The notes under the pieces were generated by a model. The model was not told the DNA's origin. It saw nothing but the letters and a program-made list of their open reading frames with translations, and searched no databases. Shown piece after piece: positions 1 through 6,375 of a stretch of DNA of 12,207 nucleotides (the stretch's first letter is position 1; every line of letters begins with the position of its first letter). Location: positions 1-12,207 of the forward strand of contig SLBH01000194.1 of the NCBI GenBank assembly GCA_007126415.1, given 5' to 3'. This DNA is from Spirochaetales bacterium (lineage in GTDB: Bacteria > Spirochaetota > Spirochaetia > DSM-27196 > SLAA01). The translations under genes were made by a program, and so were the position numbers.

Positions 1-190
1 CATCGCCCCCGGACACAACGCGGCTACCGTCGGGCGAAAACGCTACGGCACGCACCCAGTCGGAGTGATTCTCGAATCTTGTAATCAGTTCGGCGGTTTC
101 CTGGCCGACGGCGGGCGCGACCAAAAAGCCGAAAAACACAGCCGCTACGCACACCCCGTGTAGGAAACGACGGATCTGTCTCGTGCACAT
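1..190 (-). CDS. Exported WD40-repeat protein, N-terminal fragment (runs off left edge)
   Basis: This is the first 63 codons of a leftward gene whose remainder lies outside the window. The ATG at 190-188 is preceded by an SD-like AGAGGTGG about 3 nt upstream, and by a good promoter. The N-terminus has a basic start (MCTRQIRRFLHG), a hydrophobic core (VCVAAVFFGFLVAPAVG) and a likely signal peptidase I site near AVG|QE, so the product is probably exported. Immediately after comes the start of a WD40 blade, HSDWVRAVAFSPDGSRVVSG, which matches the family pattern H-x-x-W-V-x-x-V-A-F-S-P-D-G. WD40 proteins form beta-propellers used for protein binding. The number of blades and any fused domain cannot be seen. 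The call as an exported WD40 protein is secure; its function is not known. Confidence 0.85.
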   Translation of the reverse strand, partial: MCTRQIRRFLHGVCVAAVFFGFLVAPAVGQETAELITRFENHSDWVRAVAFSPDGSRVVSGGD

Positions 191-226
191 GAACCACCTC
201 TTTTTGCCGCTTTGGGCTCGACGGAT

Positions 227-511
227 TCAGAACCTATAGCACGAGCATCCGTAGAGGTCAAACGGTTTACGTAGCACGAGCACGCTGCGCCTGAGCGCTG
301 GTACAAGAGTAGGACCGGCACGAAAAGCGGCTGCGACGGCCCTGACGGAAGTGTATCTGGTACACAAGCGGCCTCCCCACAACCCTTCGACGCGGGCAAC
401 ACCATCAGGGGTTCGCTCAAGGGCCACAATAATCCCGAGAGCCAGAAGAACCGAGCTATACACAACGGCAATAGCCGAGGGCGGCGATGCGGACGACGCG
501 TACCGTCTCAT
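227..511 (-). CDS. Doubtful small membrane-protein ORF
   Basis: From the ATG at 511 this frame encodes about 94 residues with one strongly hydrophobic stretch (AIAVVYSSVLLALGIIVAL) followed by a charged, Cys- and Arg-containing tail. An in-frame ATG also exists at 529. No clear SD precedes either start, the tail looks like untranslated sequence, and the last codons coincide with the -35 and -10 of the next gene. It could be a real small protein, a decayed gene or chance. No family is recognised. Confidence 0.15.
   Translation of the reverse strand: MRRYASSASPPSAIAVVYSSVLLALGIIVALERTPDGVARVEGLWGGRLCTRYTSVRAVAAAFRAGPTLVPALRRSVLVLRKPFDLYGCSCYRF
233..261 (-). promoter_or_regulatory. Sigma70-type promoter for the WD40 gene
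   Basis: On the minus strand a -35 TTGACC (261-256) and a -10 TATAGG (238-233) are separated by exactly 17 bp. This places transcription start near 226, about 35 nt upstream of the WD40 start codon at 190. The match to consensus is good (5/6 and 4/6). It is inferred from sequence alone. Confidence 0.6.
237..282. repeat. 11-bp direct repeat bracketing the WD40 promoter
   Basis: TAGCACGAGCA occurs exactly at 237-247 and again at 272-282, 35 bp apart. One copy fills part of the spacer and touches the -10 of the WD40 promoter; the other lies just upstream of its -35. Two identical sites in this arrangement could bind a regulator, but no known operator consensus was recognised. Confidence 0.5.
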
Positions 512-550
512 GTTTGCCTGGCCGGGCATTCGCCTTCGGGAAACTTATTC

Positions 551-578
551 TTGACAGGTTCTCATTACGGTCTACTAT
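551..578 (+). promoter_or_regulatory. Promoter for the DUF4212-symporter operon
   Basis: A perfect -35 TTGACA (551-556) is followed after 16 bp by TACTAT (573-578); an alternative -10, TATTAA (576-581), would give a 19-bp spacer. Transcription would start near 585, leaving a leader of about 30 nt before the ATG at 615. The surrounding AT-rich stretch stands out from the GC-rich background. Confidence 0.6.
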
Positions 579-614
579 TAATTATCTGCACCGAAAAACG
601 TCGGGAGGTCTCCT

Positions 615-881
615 ATGGCAGAAGATAGACCGAGTGCGTTTGAGGCGTACGAGCGCCGTAAGGTGCGTCTGGGTGTACGTCTGACGTTGCTGTATGCGGC
701 CGTGTACGCCGGTTTTGTGGTCCTGAACGTGTTTTTCCCTCCAATTATACAGAAATCCGGATTGTTCGGGTTAAATCTCGCCCTCACCTATGGGCTGGGA
801 CTCATCATTCTGGCGGTTGTTCTCGCGTTGCTGTACAACTGGCTCTGCGGGGTTCCGCCGACCGAACGGGAGGAGGGGTAG
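615..881 (+). CDS. DUF4212 sodium:solute symporter small subunit
   Basis: This 88-residue protein matches the DUF4212 / putative solute:sodium symporter small-subunit family (about 90 residues, normally directly upstream of, or fused to, a VC_2705-type symporter). It has a charged N-terminus (MAEDRPSAFEAYERRKVRLG) and two predicted membrane helices, about residues 22-43 (LTLLYAAVYAGFVVLNVFF) and 54-77 (NLALTYGLGLIILAVVLALLYN), then a short polar tail. A strong SD, GGGAGG at 603-608, sits 6 nt before the ATG. The stop codon TAG directly abuts the symporter ATG, so the two are almost certainly co-translated. The family's role is presumed to be a partner or assembly factor for the large subunit in the inner membrane; its exact function is unproven. 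Confidence 0.9.
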   Translation: MAEDRPSAFEAYERRKVRLGVRLTLLYAAVYAGFVVLNVFFPPIIQKSGLFGLNLALTYGLGLIILAVVLALLYNWLCGVPPTEREEG

Positions 882-884
882 ATG
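868..884 (+). promoter_or_regulatory. TAGATG stop/start junction with internal SD
   Basis: The DUF4212 stop (TAG, 879-881) touches the symporter ATG (882-884) without a gap. A purine-rich SD, GGGAGGAGGGG (868-878), lies inside the last codons of the upstream gene. This fixes the symporter start and suggests translational coupling, hence balanced synthesis of the two subunits. Confidence 0.75.
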
Positions 885-2999
885 GCGCTCATCGTTTTTA
901 TCGTATTCGTTGTTCTGGTACTGATCGTCTCGTCTCGCGCCGGTCGGGGCAAGACCGCTACCTCGGGAGGCTACTATGCGGCCAATAGCTCCATCCACTG
1001 GGGTGTGAACGGCATAGCCTTCGCCGGCGGTTATCTTTCCGTGGCGAGCTTTCTGGGAATCGCGGGCCTGATCGCGTTCTTCGGGTACGACGGGTTCCTC
1101 TACTCCATTGGGTTTCTCGCCGGTTGGATCGTGGCGCTGTTCGTGATCGCCGAGCCGATGAAGCGCATGGGGACCTTCACATTCTCCGACGCGCTAAACA
1201 AAAACTATAACCGTCCCGGGATTCAGCTGGCTGCAGGCCTGAGCGTTCTGGTCGTTTCGCTGGTATACCTGGTGCCGCAAATGGTCGGTGCGGGTGTGCT
1301 CGTCGAGCCGTTACTCGGTATCCCGCACTACATAGGCGTGATCATCGTAGGCGCGGTGGTCATATTCCTCGTAGCCGGCGGCGGCATGACCTCGACCACC
1401 TACGTACAGTTCTTCAACGGAGGGCTGCTGCTGACCTTTGCCTCGGTGCTCACAATCGCGGTTTTGGTGCGCGGTGTCGACACGACGGATCTGCCCCGCG
1501 AGGAGGGGCCAAGGGGACTGGAGAGTTATCGGTTTGAGCACATGGCGCTTTCGGTGGGTGAGGAAGGCGGAATCCACCGCGAGTCACTGGCCCAAACGCC
1601 GCTCCGAGCCCCGGAGATTCTCACTACCCATGTTGAGTACGACGAGTATACGGGCGAACCGGTTCTTAGGCTCTATCAGCTCTCGCGGCTCATTCCCGCC
1701 GAGCCGGCAGCAGCAGGTGAGTATACCGCGCGCGTAAAGGGCCGTACCGTAAAATTCGACGCGAACCGGGTGGAGGAGGTCGACGGGGCGCCCTTTGTCC
1801 GGATCGAAGACTGGTGGCGGCTTGAACAAAACCCCCGATTTCTCCCCACGGGGACCGAGGCCGAGCTTCGGGAGGCTCAGAGCATAACGACGAAACCCGA
1901 CGGCACGCAGCTGGTGAACGGGGTGGAGTTCGGCCTCGGCGCGCAGACTCAGCTTCGCCAGATGGGGCGAGTTTCCGATCTGCCCGACGGTGAGGGGGCC
2001 ACCGGGGCCGTTGGTCCTATCGGACTGCTATCGGTACTGTCTGATGAGAATACGAGCATTCAACTCGCGCGCGCGGCGGGCTTTCGCATCGACGGGGGAA
2101 CAGAAGTATCGGTGTACTACGAAAAACCTGTCGCGGGGGATGAGTATATGCGGCCGGGAATGCGCTTTCCGGTGATCGCTCGGGAGGGAGAACCGGAAAT
2201 AACAACGCGACTCAATCGGCTCAACTTCATCTCTCTTATGCTTGCGCTCTTCCTCGGTACCTCTGCGTTGCCGCATATTCTCATCCGCTACTACACGGTG
2301 CCTAGCGCTGCGGCGGCACGGAAGTCGACCATCGTCGCGATTGCCGGGATCGGGCTGTTCTATGTACTGACGATGTATCTCGGCGTCGGGGCGCTGGTTG
2401 GAGGCGCGAACAATCCGCTCACCGACAACATGAGCGCTCCGCTCTTGGCGCGCAGTTTCAATGAGCCGCTGTTTGCCGTGGTATCGGGGATCGCCTTTAC
2501 GACGGTTCTCGCAACAACTTCGGGCCTTATCATGGCCGCCTCGGGTACGGTAGCACATGATCTGATGGTCAATCTTGTCCGCCGTGAGATCCCCGACAAG
2601 ACAAAGGTGTTCGCAGGTCGGATCGTTGCAGTGGTCGTAGGCGTAATCGGGATCGGCCTCGGGATTGCGTTCCGGGGAGTGAACGTGTCGTACCTCGTCG
2701 GGTGGGCCTTCGCGGTTGCCGCCTCGGCTAATCTGCCGTCGCTGCTGTTCATGTTGTTCTGGAAACGAACGACGGCAGCCGGCATTATCGCCTCGATCCT
2801 TGTGGGACTGGTGTCCTCGGTAGGACTGATTCTCATCGGCCCGGATATGTGGGGCATCTACGGTCTGGATCCGGCTCAGGCTCCCATGCCGCTGGACCAG
2901 CCCGGGATCATCTCGATTCCGCTGAGCTTTATAACGATCATCGTGGTATCGCTGGCGACGCAGAAGGAGAAGCCGCAACAGGCGGCGCCGGCAAGTTAG
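882..2999 (+). CDS. Sodium:solute symporter, VC_2705/ActP-like, with large extracytoplasmic insert
   Basis: A 705-residue member of the SSS family (LeuT fold), using the sodium gradient to import a small solute across the inner membrane. Several stretches follow the acetate permease ActP and VC_2705 subfamily: GYDGFLYSIGFLAGW (about 67-81), LVPQMVGAGVLVEPL, GTSALPHILIRYYTVPSAAA with ARKS, and ASGTVAHDL. DUF4212 pairing puts it in the VC_2705 group, whose substrates are mostly unproven; a short carboxylate such as acetate is a guess. Six helices precede residue 198 and about seven follow residue 444. Usual family length is roughly 550-590; the excess is explained by a hydrophilic insert at about 198-443 in the loop between LeuT-numbered helices 5 and 6. 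Assuming the family's N-outside topology, that loop faces the periplasm. The frame is intact and no stop interrupts it. Confidence 0.92.
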   Translation: MALIVFIVFVVLVLIVSSRAGRGKTATSGGYYAANSSIHWGVNGIAFAGGYLSVASFLGIAGLIAFFGYDGFLYSIGFLAGWIVALFVIAEPMKRMGTFTFSDALNKNYNRPGIQLAAGLSVLVVSLVYLVPQMVGAGVLVEPLLGIPHYIGVIIVGAVVIFLVAGGGMTSTTYVQFFNGGLLLTFASVLTIAVLVRGVDTTDLPREEGPRGLESYRFEHMALSVGEEGGIHRESLAQTPLRAPEILTTHVEYDEYTGEPVLRLYQLSRLIPAEPAAAGEYTARVKGRTVKFDANRVEEVDGAPFVRIEDWWRLEQNPRFLPTGTEAELREAQSITTKPDGTQLVNGVEFGLGAQTQLRQMGRVSDLPDGEGATGAVGPIGLLSVLSDENTSIQLARAAGFRIDGGTEVSVYYEKPVAGDEYMRPGMRFPVIAREGEPEITTRLNRLNFISLMLALFLGTSALPHILIRYYTVPSAAAARKSTIVAIAGIGLFYVLTMYLGVGALVGGANNPLTDNMSAPLLARSFNEPLFAVVSGIAFTTVLATTSGLIMAASGTVAHDLMVNLVRREIPDKTKVFAGRIVAVVVGVIGIGLGIAFRGVNVSYLVGWAFAVAASANLPSLLFMLFWKRTTAAGIIASILVGLVSSVGLILIGPDMWGIYGLDPAQAPMPLDQPGIISIPLSFITIIVVSLATQKEKPQQAAPAS
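1473..2210 (+). other. About 245-residue hydrophilic insert within the symporter
   Basis: Codons 198-443 of the symporter encode a non-membrane segment where ActP has only a short loop of roughly 40 residues. It is rich in Glu, Arg, Gly and Pro, with stretches such as EYDEYTGEPVLRLYQLSRL, VRIEDWWRLEQNPRF and GGTEVSVYYEKPV that look like beta-strand-rich folded sequence and not a disordered linker. No domain family is recognised. It begins right after the helix ending AVLVRG and ends just before LNFISLMLALFLGTSALPH. Confidence 0.7.
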
Positions 3000-3010
3000 C
3001 GGCGGCGCCG
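2983..3010. terminator. GC-rich hairpin between convergent genes, possible bidirectional terminator
   Basis: The palindromic octamer CGGCGCCG occurs at 2983-2990 and 3003-3010, able to form an 8-bp stem with a 12-nt loop that contains the symporter stop codon. The two copies lie inside an 11-bp direct repeat, GGCGGCGCCGG (2981-2991 and 3001-3011). There is no T-run on either side, so this is not a classical rho-independent terminator. Its place between stop codons only 16 bp apart is the main support. Confidence 0.35.
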
Positions 3011-3015
3011 GGTTG

Positions 3016-6000
3016 CTAGATACTGACGCGGAAATCATAGCCCACCTTCTTCTGGATCAGGCTTATCTGGGAGAAGGTGTTTTTGAGCGTCGCCGCCTCG
3101 ATCTCGGTCAGACTCCCGAGGTCTAGTGAGTTGTCGGCCGGAAGTCCCGCTTTGAGCCGGTCCACCTGTCGGCGGAACCGCAGCTGCATCAGGTAACCGT
3201 ACGTCTGCGAGATGGCCCGATAGCCGTCGTCCGGAAGTATCCCGTCGCTGTGCAACTGTTCGAGTCGCTCGAACGTGTTCGTCTCTTCGAGATGATGCCG
3301 TAGTGCGTACAGCCGGGCGAAGTTGGAGACCGGCAGCATCGCTTCTTTGACACTGAAGGTATGGCGGGCTTCACCTGCGTGTCTCGTGACGATCTTTCCG
3401 AACAGTCCCACCGGCGGTCGGTAATTAAGGGTATTGAGCGCCATGTGTGAGAGAAAGCCCGGGTGGGCCTCTTGAGCCACCCCGATCTCCTCCCACAATT
3501 CGTCCAGGAGCGTCTGATCTCCGTAGATACAGCGACAGTCGAAAAACACGTTACACCGGGCAAGAGCCTGTTCATCGGGTTCGCGAATCCAGTCGTGGAA
3601 ATACTGTTTCCAGCGGCACAGCGGCTGATTCCAGCGGGGATTGCGGGCCATGTTTTCGCCTTCACAGTAGCGGTATCCGGCCTGGTTGAGCCGGTCACAC
3701 ACCAGCTCCCCAAAACGCGAGAAGTACCGCCGCGCCTCTTCGTCTTGTTCGGATTGGTCCTCATATATAAGCGCGTTGTCCTGGTCGGTCGCCAGCGTTT
3801 GCTCCTTTCGCGCTTCGCTACCGAGCGCAATGAAGGCAAATCGGGCCGGCGGTGGGCCTAGTTCTTCTATCGTCAGGTCGACGATGCGTTTCGCGATGGT
3901 GTCGGAGAGCGAAGTAGTTACCTGGCAGATGTTTTGCGGAAGTGCTCCGTTGTCCACCAGCGAGCCGATGAGCGACGGAAGGCGTTCGTGGCACGCGGCC
4001 AGATCGTCGATCGTTTCGGCGGAATCGGCCTGGCGGGTAAGTACAACCGGCGAATACTGATCGGGGCGTAGCATCCGGCTGCTGCGGGTCATTCCGACCA
4101 GATCGCCGTTGCCGTCGAGCACGGCCAAATGGCCGACTCCATGCTCATGCTCTCGCATTACCGCTTCGAAAACCGGTGCGCTCTCGTCGACGGTCACCAC
4201 CGGTGCCGTCATGATTTGTGATACCGGCGTACGGGTGTCGAGTCCGGCGCCGACGAGGCGTGCCCGGATATCGTGGTCGGTGACGATACCGATTAGTTGA
4301 TGTTCGGGTCCCACCACTGTGAGCGCATCCACCTCCTGTCGATTCATGACTCGTATTGCCTCGGCGACCGGAGTGTCGAGCGAGCAGGATACCGGCGAGC
4401 TCATCGAGTCGCGTACCGGTTCGGTGAGAAACAGCAGCGAAGTCTGGAGCTGTGAAATCAGCCGCTCTCGCTCGACCTCCCCCTGATTCGCCCGATGCCG
4501 GGTGAGATCCTGAATGCTCAACAATACTCCCTGCCGCCCGGAGTAGAAGACGGGATTGGCCGACAGGAGAATAGGCAGGTCCCGACCGTTCTTACACTTG
4601 AGCCTGGCATCAAACGGCGCCGGGGCTTCTTGTCCGGCGGCAATCCTCTCGAGATGTTCGCGCGAGTCGCGGCTTTGTTGAGCGCCAATGATGTCGTGGA
4701 GATCCAAGAATGCGAGCTCGGTCGCCGTGTAGCCCAGCATATCGAGTACGGTGCCGTTCGCGTACGTGCAGCGCCCGTCGATAAGAAGCAGAGTTCCGCT
4801 TGCCGAGGACTCCACCAGGGCGCGGTAGCGTTCGTGTGATAAACGCAACTCGCGTTCGGCCGCGCTCCGACGGCGCTCGCCCCGGAGGCTCTGATAAGCG
4901 ATTATTCCAAGCAGTACCGCCGAGAGCACGATAACGATGAACGAAATGTCGACCATCCGGCGGGTCATCGCATCGATACTCTCTTCGACATCCTCCACGT
5001 AGAGACCGGTGCCTATGATCCAGCCCCACGGCTCGAAGCGGCGTACGTAGGACTCTTTCGGCTCCATGCGGTCGGGGTCGTCCTGCCACTGCCAGACGTA
5101 ACGCACAAAACCCGTGTCGTCTGCGCGCACCGTTTCAACGAACTCAACGAACAGCCGCACCCCGTCGGGGTCGCGAATCCCGCTGAGATCCTGCCCTTCC
5201 AGGTCCTCACGGTAGGGGTGCATGACCATACGAGGTTCCATGTCCTGTATCCAGAAGTAGTCTTTCCGCTCCGGTCCGTAACGCAGGCGTCGGATACGCT
5301 CGGCTGCAGCGTTCTGCGCCTCCTCGAGCTCCATACTCCCTTCGTCTACCTCGCGGTGATAATCGGAAAGAATGCTCCAGGCGGTGTTGGTTTGCTCGGA
5401 GGTCATGAGACGGCGTTGGTCAAGAAGCAGCTCTTCCACGTTGGGTATGAGAACCGCGAAAAGGAGAGTGACAAAGAATCCGATCACAAGCATCGCCGGT
5501 ACGAAAACACGCAGGGCAAGCCGGCGCCAATCGACGGTGCTGAGCCTTGTCCTCGGATCGACGTTCCCCGCCGAGGGGGTGCTTGAAGCCGGGAGTCCGT
5601 TTCGGGCATGCGAACCAAGCGCCTCGCGAAAACGCTTCCACCGCCGGACCGGCATATAAGAACCGGGACGTGGGGAGCCGTTTTGGGTGCCATGAAAGTC
5701 GCTGCCGGCAGTCGTGACGATCGCGTAGCGATCGGCAATTGCCGCCAACCGCTCCTGCTCGGCCGGTGGATAGGGGCTGTAGAACGCTTCGATACCGTCG
5801 AGCCCGGCCTGTACGAGGTGCTCGAGGTTGCGCTCGAAGCTCTCCTCGCTCCAGCCGTACTCGAGGGGGTGGGCCAGTATCGCCACGCCTCCGGCTTCAT
5901 GAATGCGGTCGATGACTTCCCGAATGCCGAGGACGTCCTCGAAGGCGTAGCGGATGACCCCATTCTCGGGGTCAAACCCGTAGGCAAGCAGGTGTATCTC

Positions 6001-6279
6001 CAGCTCACCGAACTCGGCGTGGATTTCGGCTCCGGTGATATCGGAGATCCCTTGGCGTTCGGCGGCTTCATGGAACCGCGGCAAGCCTGCGGTGGTATGA
6101 TGGTCGGTCAGGGCCCCGTACTTAATGCCTTCACGCGCCATTAGATCGGCGACAAGCTGCGGAGCGTAGGACCCGTCGCTCGCGTCCGAGTGACAGTGGA
6201 GATCCACCGAGACCGTTTCTTCTGGGCGCGCCTCCTGTTCCCCCTGCCGGCTATCGGAGTTCCCGTTCTGCATGTCCAT
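3016..6279 (-). CDS. PHP-Cache-PAS-CBS-CBS-DUF294 membrane sensor/nucleotidyltransferase fusion
   Basis: A 1087-residue chain with six modules. PHP phosphoesterase, 24-210, of RNase AM/TrpH type with a full metal set: VDLHCHSDASDG (H28, H30), TDHHT (D59, H60), GAEIHA (E85), AHP (H137), SDFHG (D194, H196). Membrane helix about 256-278. Extracytoplasmic single Cache (sCache_2), about 285-430, with DYFWIQDMEPRMVMHP and FEPWGWIIGTGLYVEDVE. Second helix 444-464. PAS, 482-595. Two CBS domains, about 622-677 and 684-737. DUF294 nucleotidyltransferase, about 750-890, with GSEARKEQTLATDQDNALIY (G820-Y839, D832 and D834 as likely metal ligands). DUF294_C, about 925-1075. Both enzyme modules are predicted cytoplasmic. 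Convergent with the DUF4212/symporter operon. ATGs at 6279 and 6273 both lack an SD. Domain calls are firm; the reaction and target are unknown. Confidence 0.9.
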   Translation of the reverse strand: MDMQNGNSDSRQGEQEARPEETVSVDLHCHSDASDGSYAPQLVADLMAREGIKYGALTDHHTTAGLPRFHEAAERQGISDITGAEIHAEFGELEIHLLAYGFDPENGVIRYAFEDVLGIREVIDRIHEAGGVAILAHPLEYGWSEESFERNLEHLVQAGLDGIEAFYSPYPPAEQERLAAIADRYAIVTTAGSDFHGTQNGSPRPGSYMPVRRWKRFREALGSHARNGLPASSTPSAGNVDPRTRLSTVDWRRLALRVFVPAMLVIGFFVTLLFAVLIPNVEELLLDQRRLMTSEQTNTAWSILSDYHREVDEGSMELEEAQNAAAERIRRLRYGPERKDYFWIQDMEPRMVMHPYREDLEGQDLSGIRDPDGVRLFVEFVETVRADDTGFVRYVWQWQDDPDRMEPKESYVRRFEPWGWIIGTGLYVEDVEESIDAMTRRMVDISFIVIVLSAVLLGIIAYQSLRGERRRSAAERELRLSHERYRALVESSASGTLLLIDGRCTYANGTVLDMLGYTATELAFLDLHDIIGAQQSRDSREHLERIAAGQEAPAPFDARLKCKNGRDLPILLSANPVFYSGRQGVLLSIQDLTRHRANQGEVERERLISQLQTSLLFLTEPVRDSMSSPVSCSLDTPVAEAIRVMNRQEVDALTVVGPEHQLIGIVTDHDIRARLVGAGLDTRTPVSQIMTAPVVTVDESAPVFEAVMREHEHGVGHLAVLDGNGDLVGMTRSSRMLRPDQYSPVVLTRQADSAETIDDLAACHERLPSLIGSLVDNGALPQNICQVTTSLSDTIAKRIVDLTIEELGPPPARFAFIALGSEARKEQTLATDQDNALIYEDQSEQDEEARRYFSRFGELVCDRLNQAGYRYCEGENMARNPRWNQPLCRWKQYFHDWIREPDEQALARCNVFFDCRCIYGDQTLLDELWEEIGVAQEAHPGFLSHMALNTLNYRPPVGLFGKIVTRHAGEARHTFSVKEAMLPVSNFARLYALRHHLEETNTFERLEQLHSDGILPDDGYRAISQTYGYLMQLRFRRQVDRLKAGLPADNSLDLGSLTEIEAATLKNTFSQISLIQKKVGYDFRVSI

Positions 6280-6359
6280 GACAGTATCGCATCGAAGCGG
6301 CGAATTGTCGCTACGACGGGGCCTTGCCTAAGAATACGCACGACCGCGCGTTCTTGCGA

Positions 6360-6365
6360 TATACT
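6360..6365 (+). promoter_or_regulatory. Candidate -10 element for the patatin gene
   Basis: TATACT (5/6 to consensus) lies 10 nt before the ATG at 6376; no good -35 is visible at 16-18 bp. If used, transcription would start near 6372, giving a leader of only a few nucleotides for the ATG at 6376, or 13 nt for the ATG at 6385. Confidence 0.35.
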
Positions 6366-6375
6366 TAAGAGAGCT

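Larger units (their letters stand above)
191..614. other. 424-bp intergenic region between divergent WD40 and symporter genes
   Basis: This stretch separates the leftward WD40 gene from the rightward DUF4212/symporter pair. It holds a promoter for each (233-261 minus and 551-578 plus) and the direct repeat at 237-282. The middle (about 290-540) has no tRNA, rRNA or terminator that I can recognise. A minus-strand reading frame spans 529-227; its segment AIAVVYSSVLLALGIIVAL is hydrophobic and could span a membrane. It has no convincing SD and its 3' end runs through the WD40 promoter, so it is treated as doubtful. Confidence 0.6.

Noticed and set aside
882..2999. Symporter as a frameshifted fusion of two genes
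   Set aside because: The unusual length comes from one in-frame insert between helices; the motifs on both sides are in the same frame and in family order.
2028..3038. 336-codon minus-strand ORF opposite the symporter
   Set aside because: It is antisense to a well-supported membrane protein, its product is Arg/His/Asp-rich low-complexity sequence without any motif, and it overlaps the end of the DUF294-fusion gene.
5608..6144. 178-codon plus-strand ORF opposite the PHP domain
   Set aside because: It is antisense to the PHP motifs (HCH, TDHH, SDFHG), which are clearly real on the minus strand; no SD or family match.
6190..6375. N-terminal extension of the patatin frame
   Set aside because: The frame is open upstream, but this part is antisense to the PHP domain coding start and would place 62 extra residues before a normal signal peptide.
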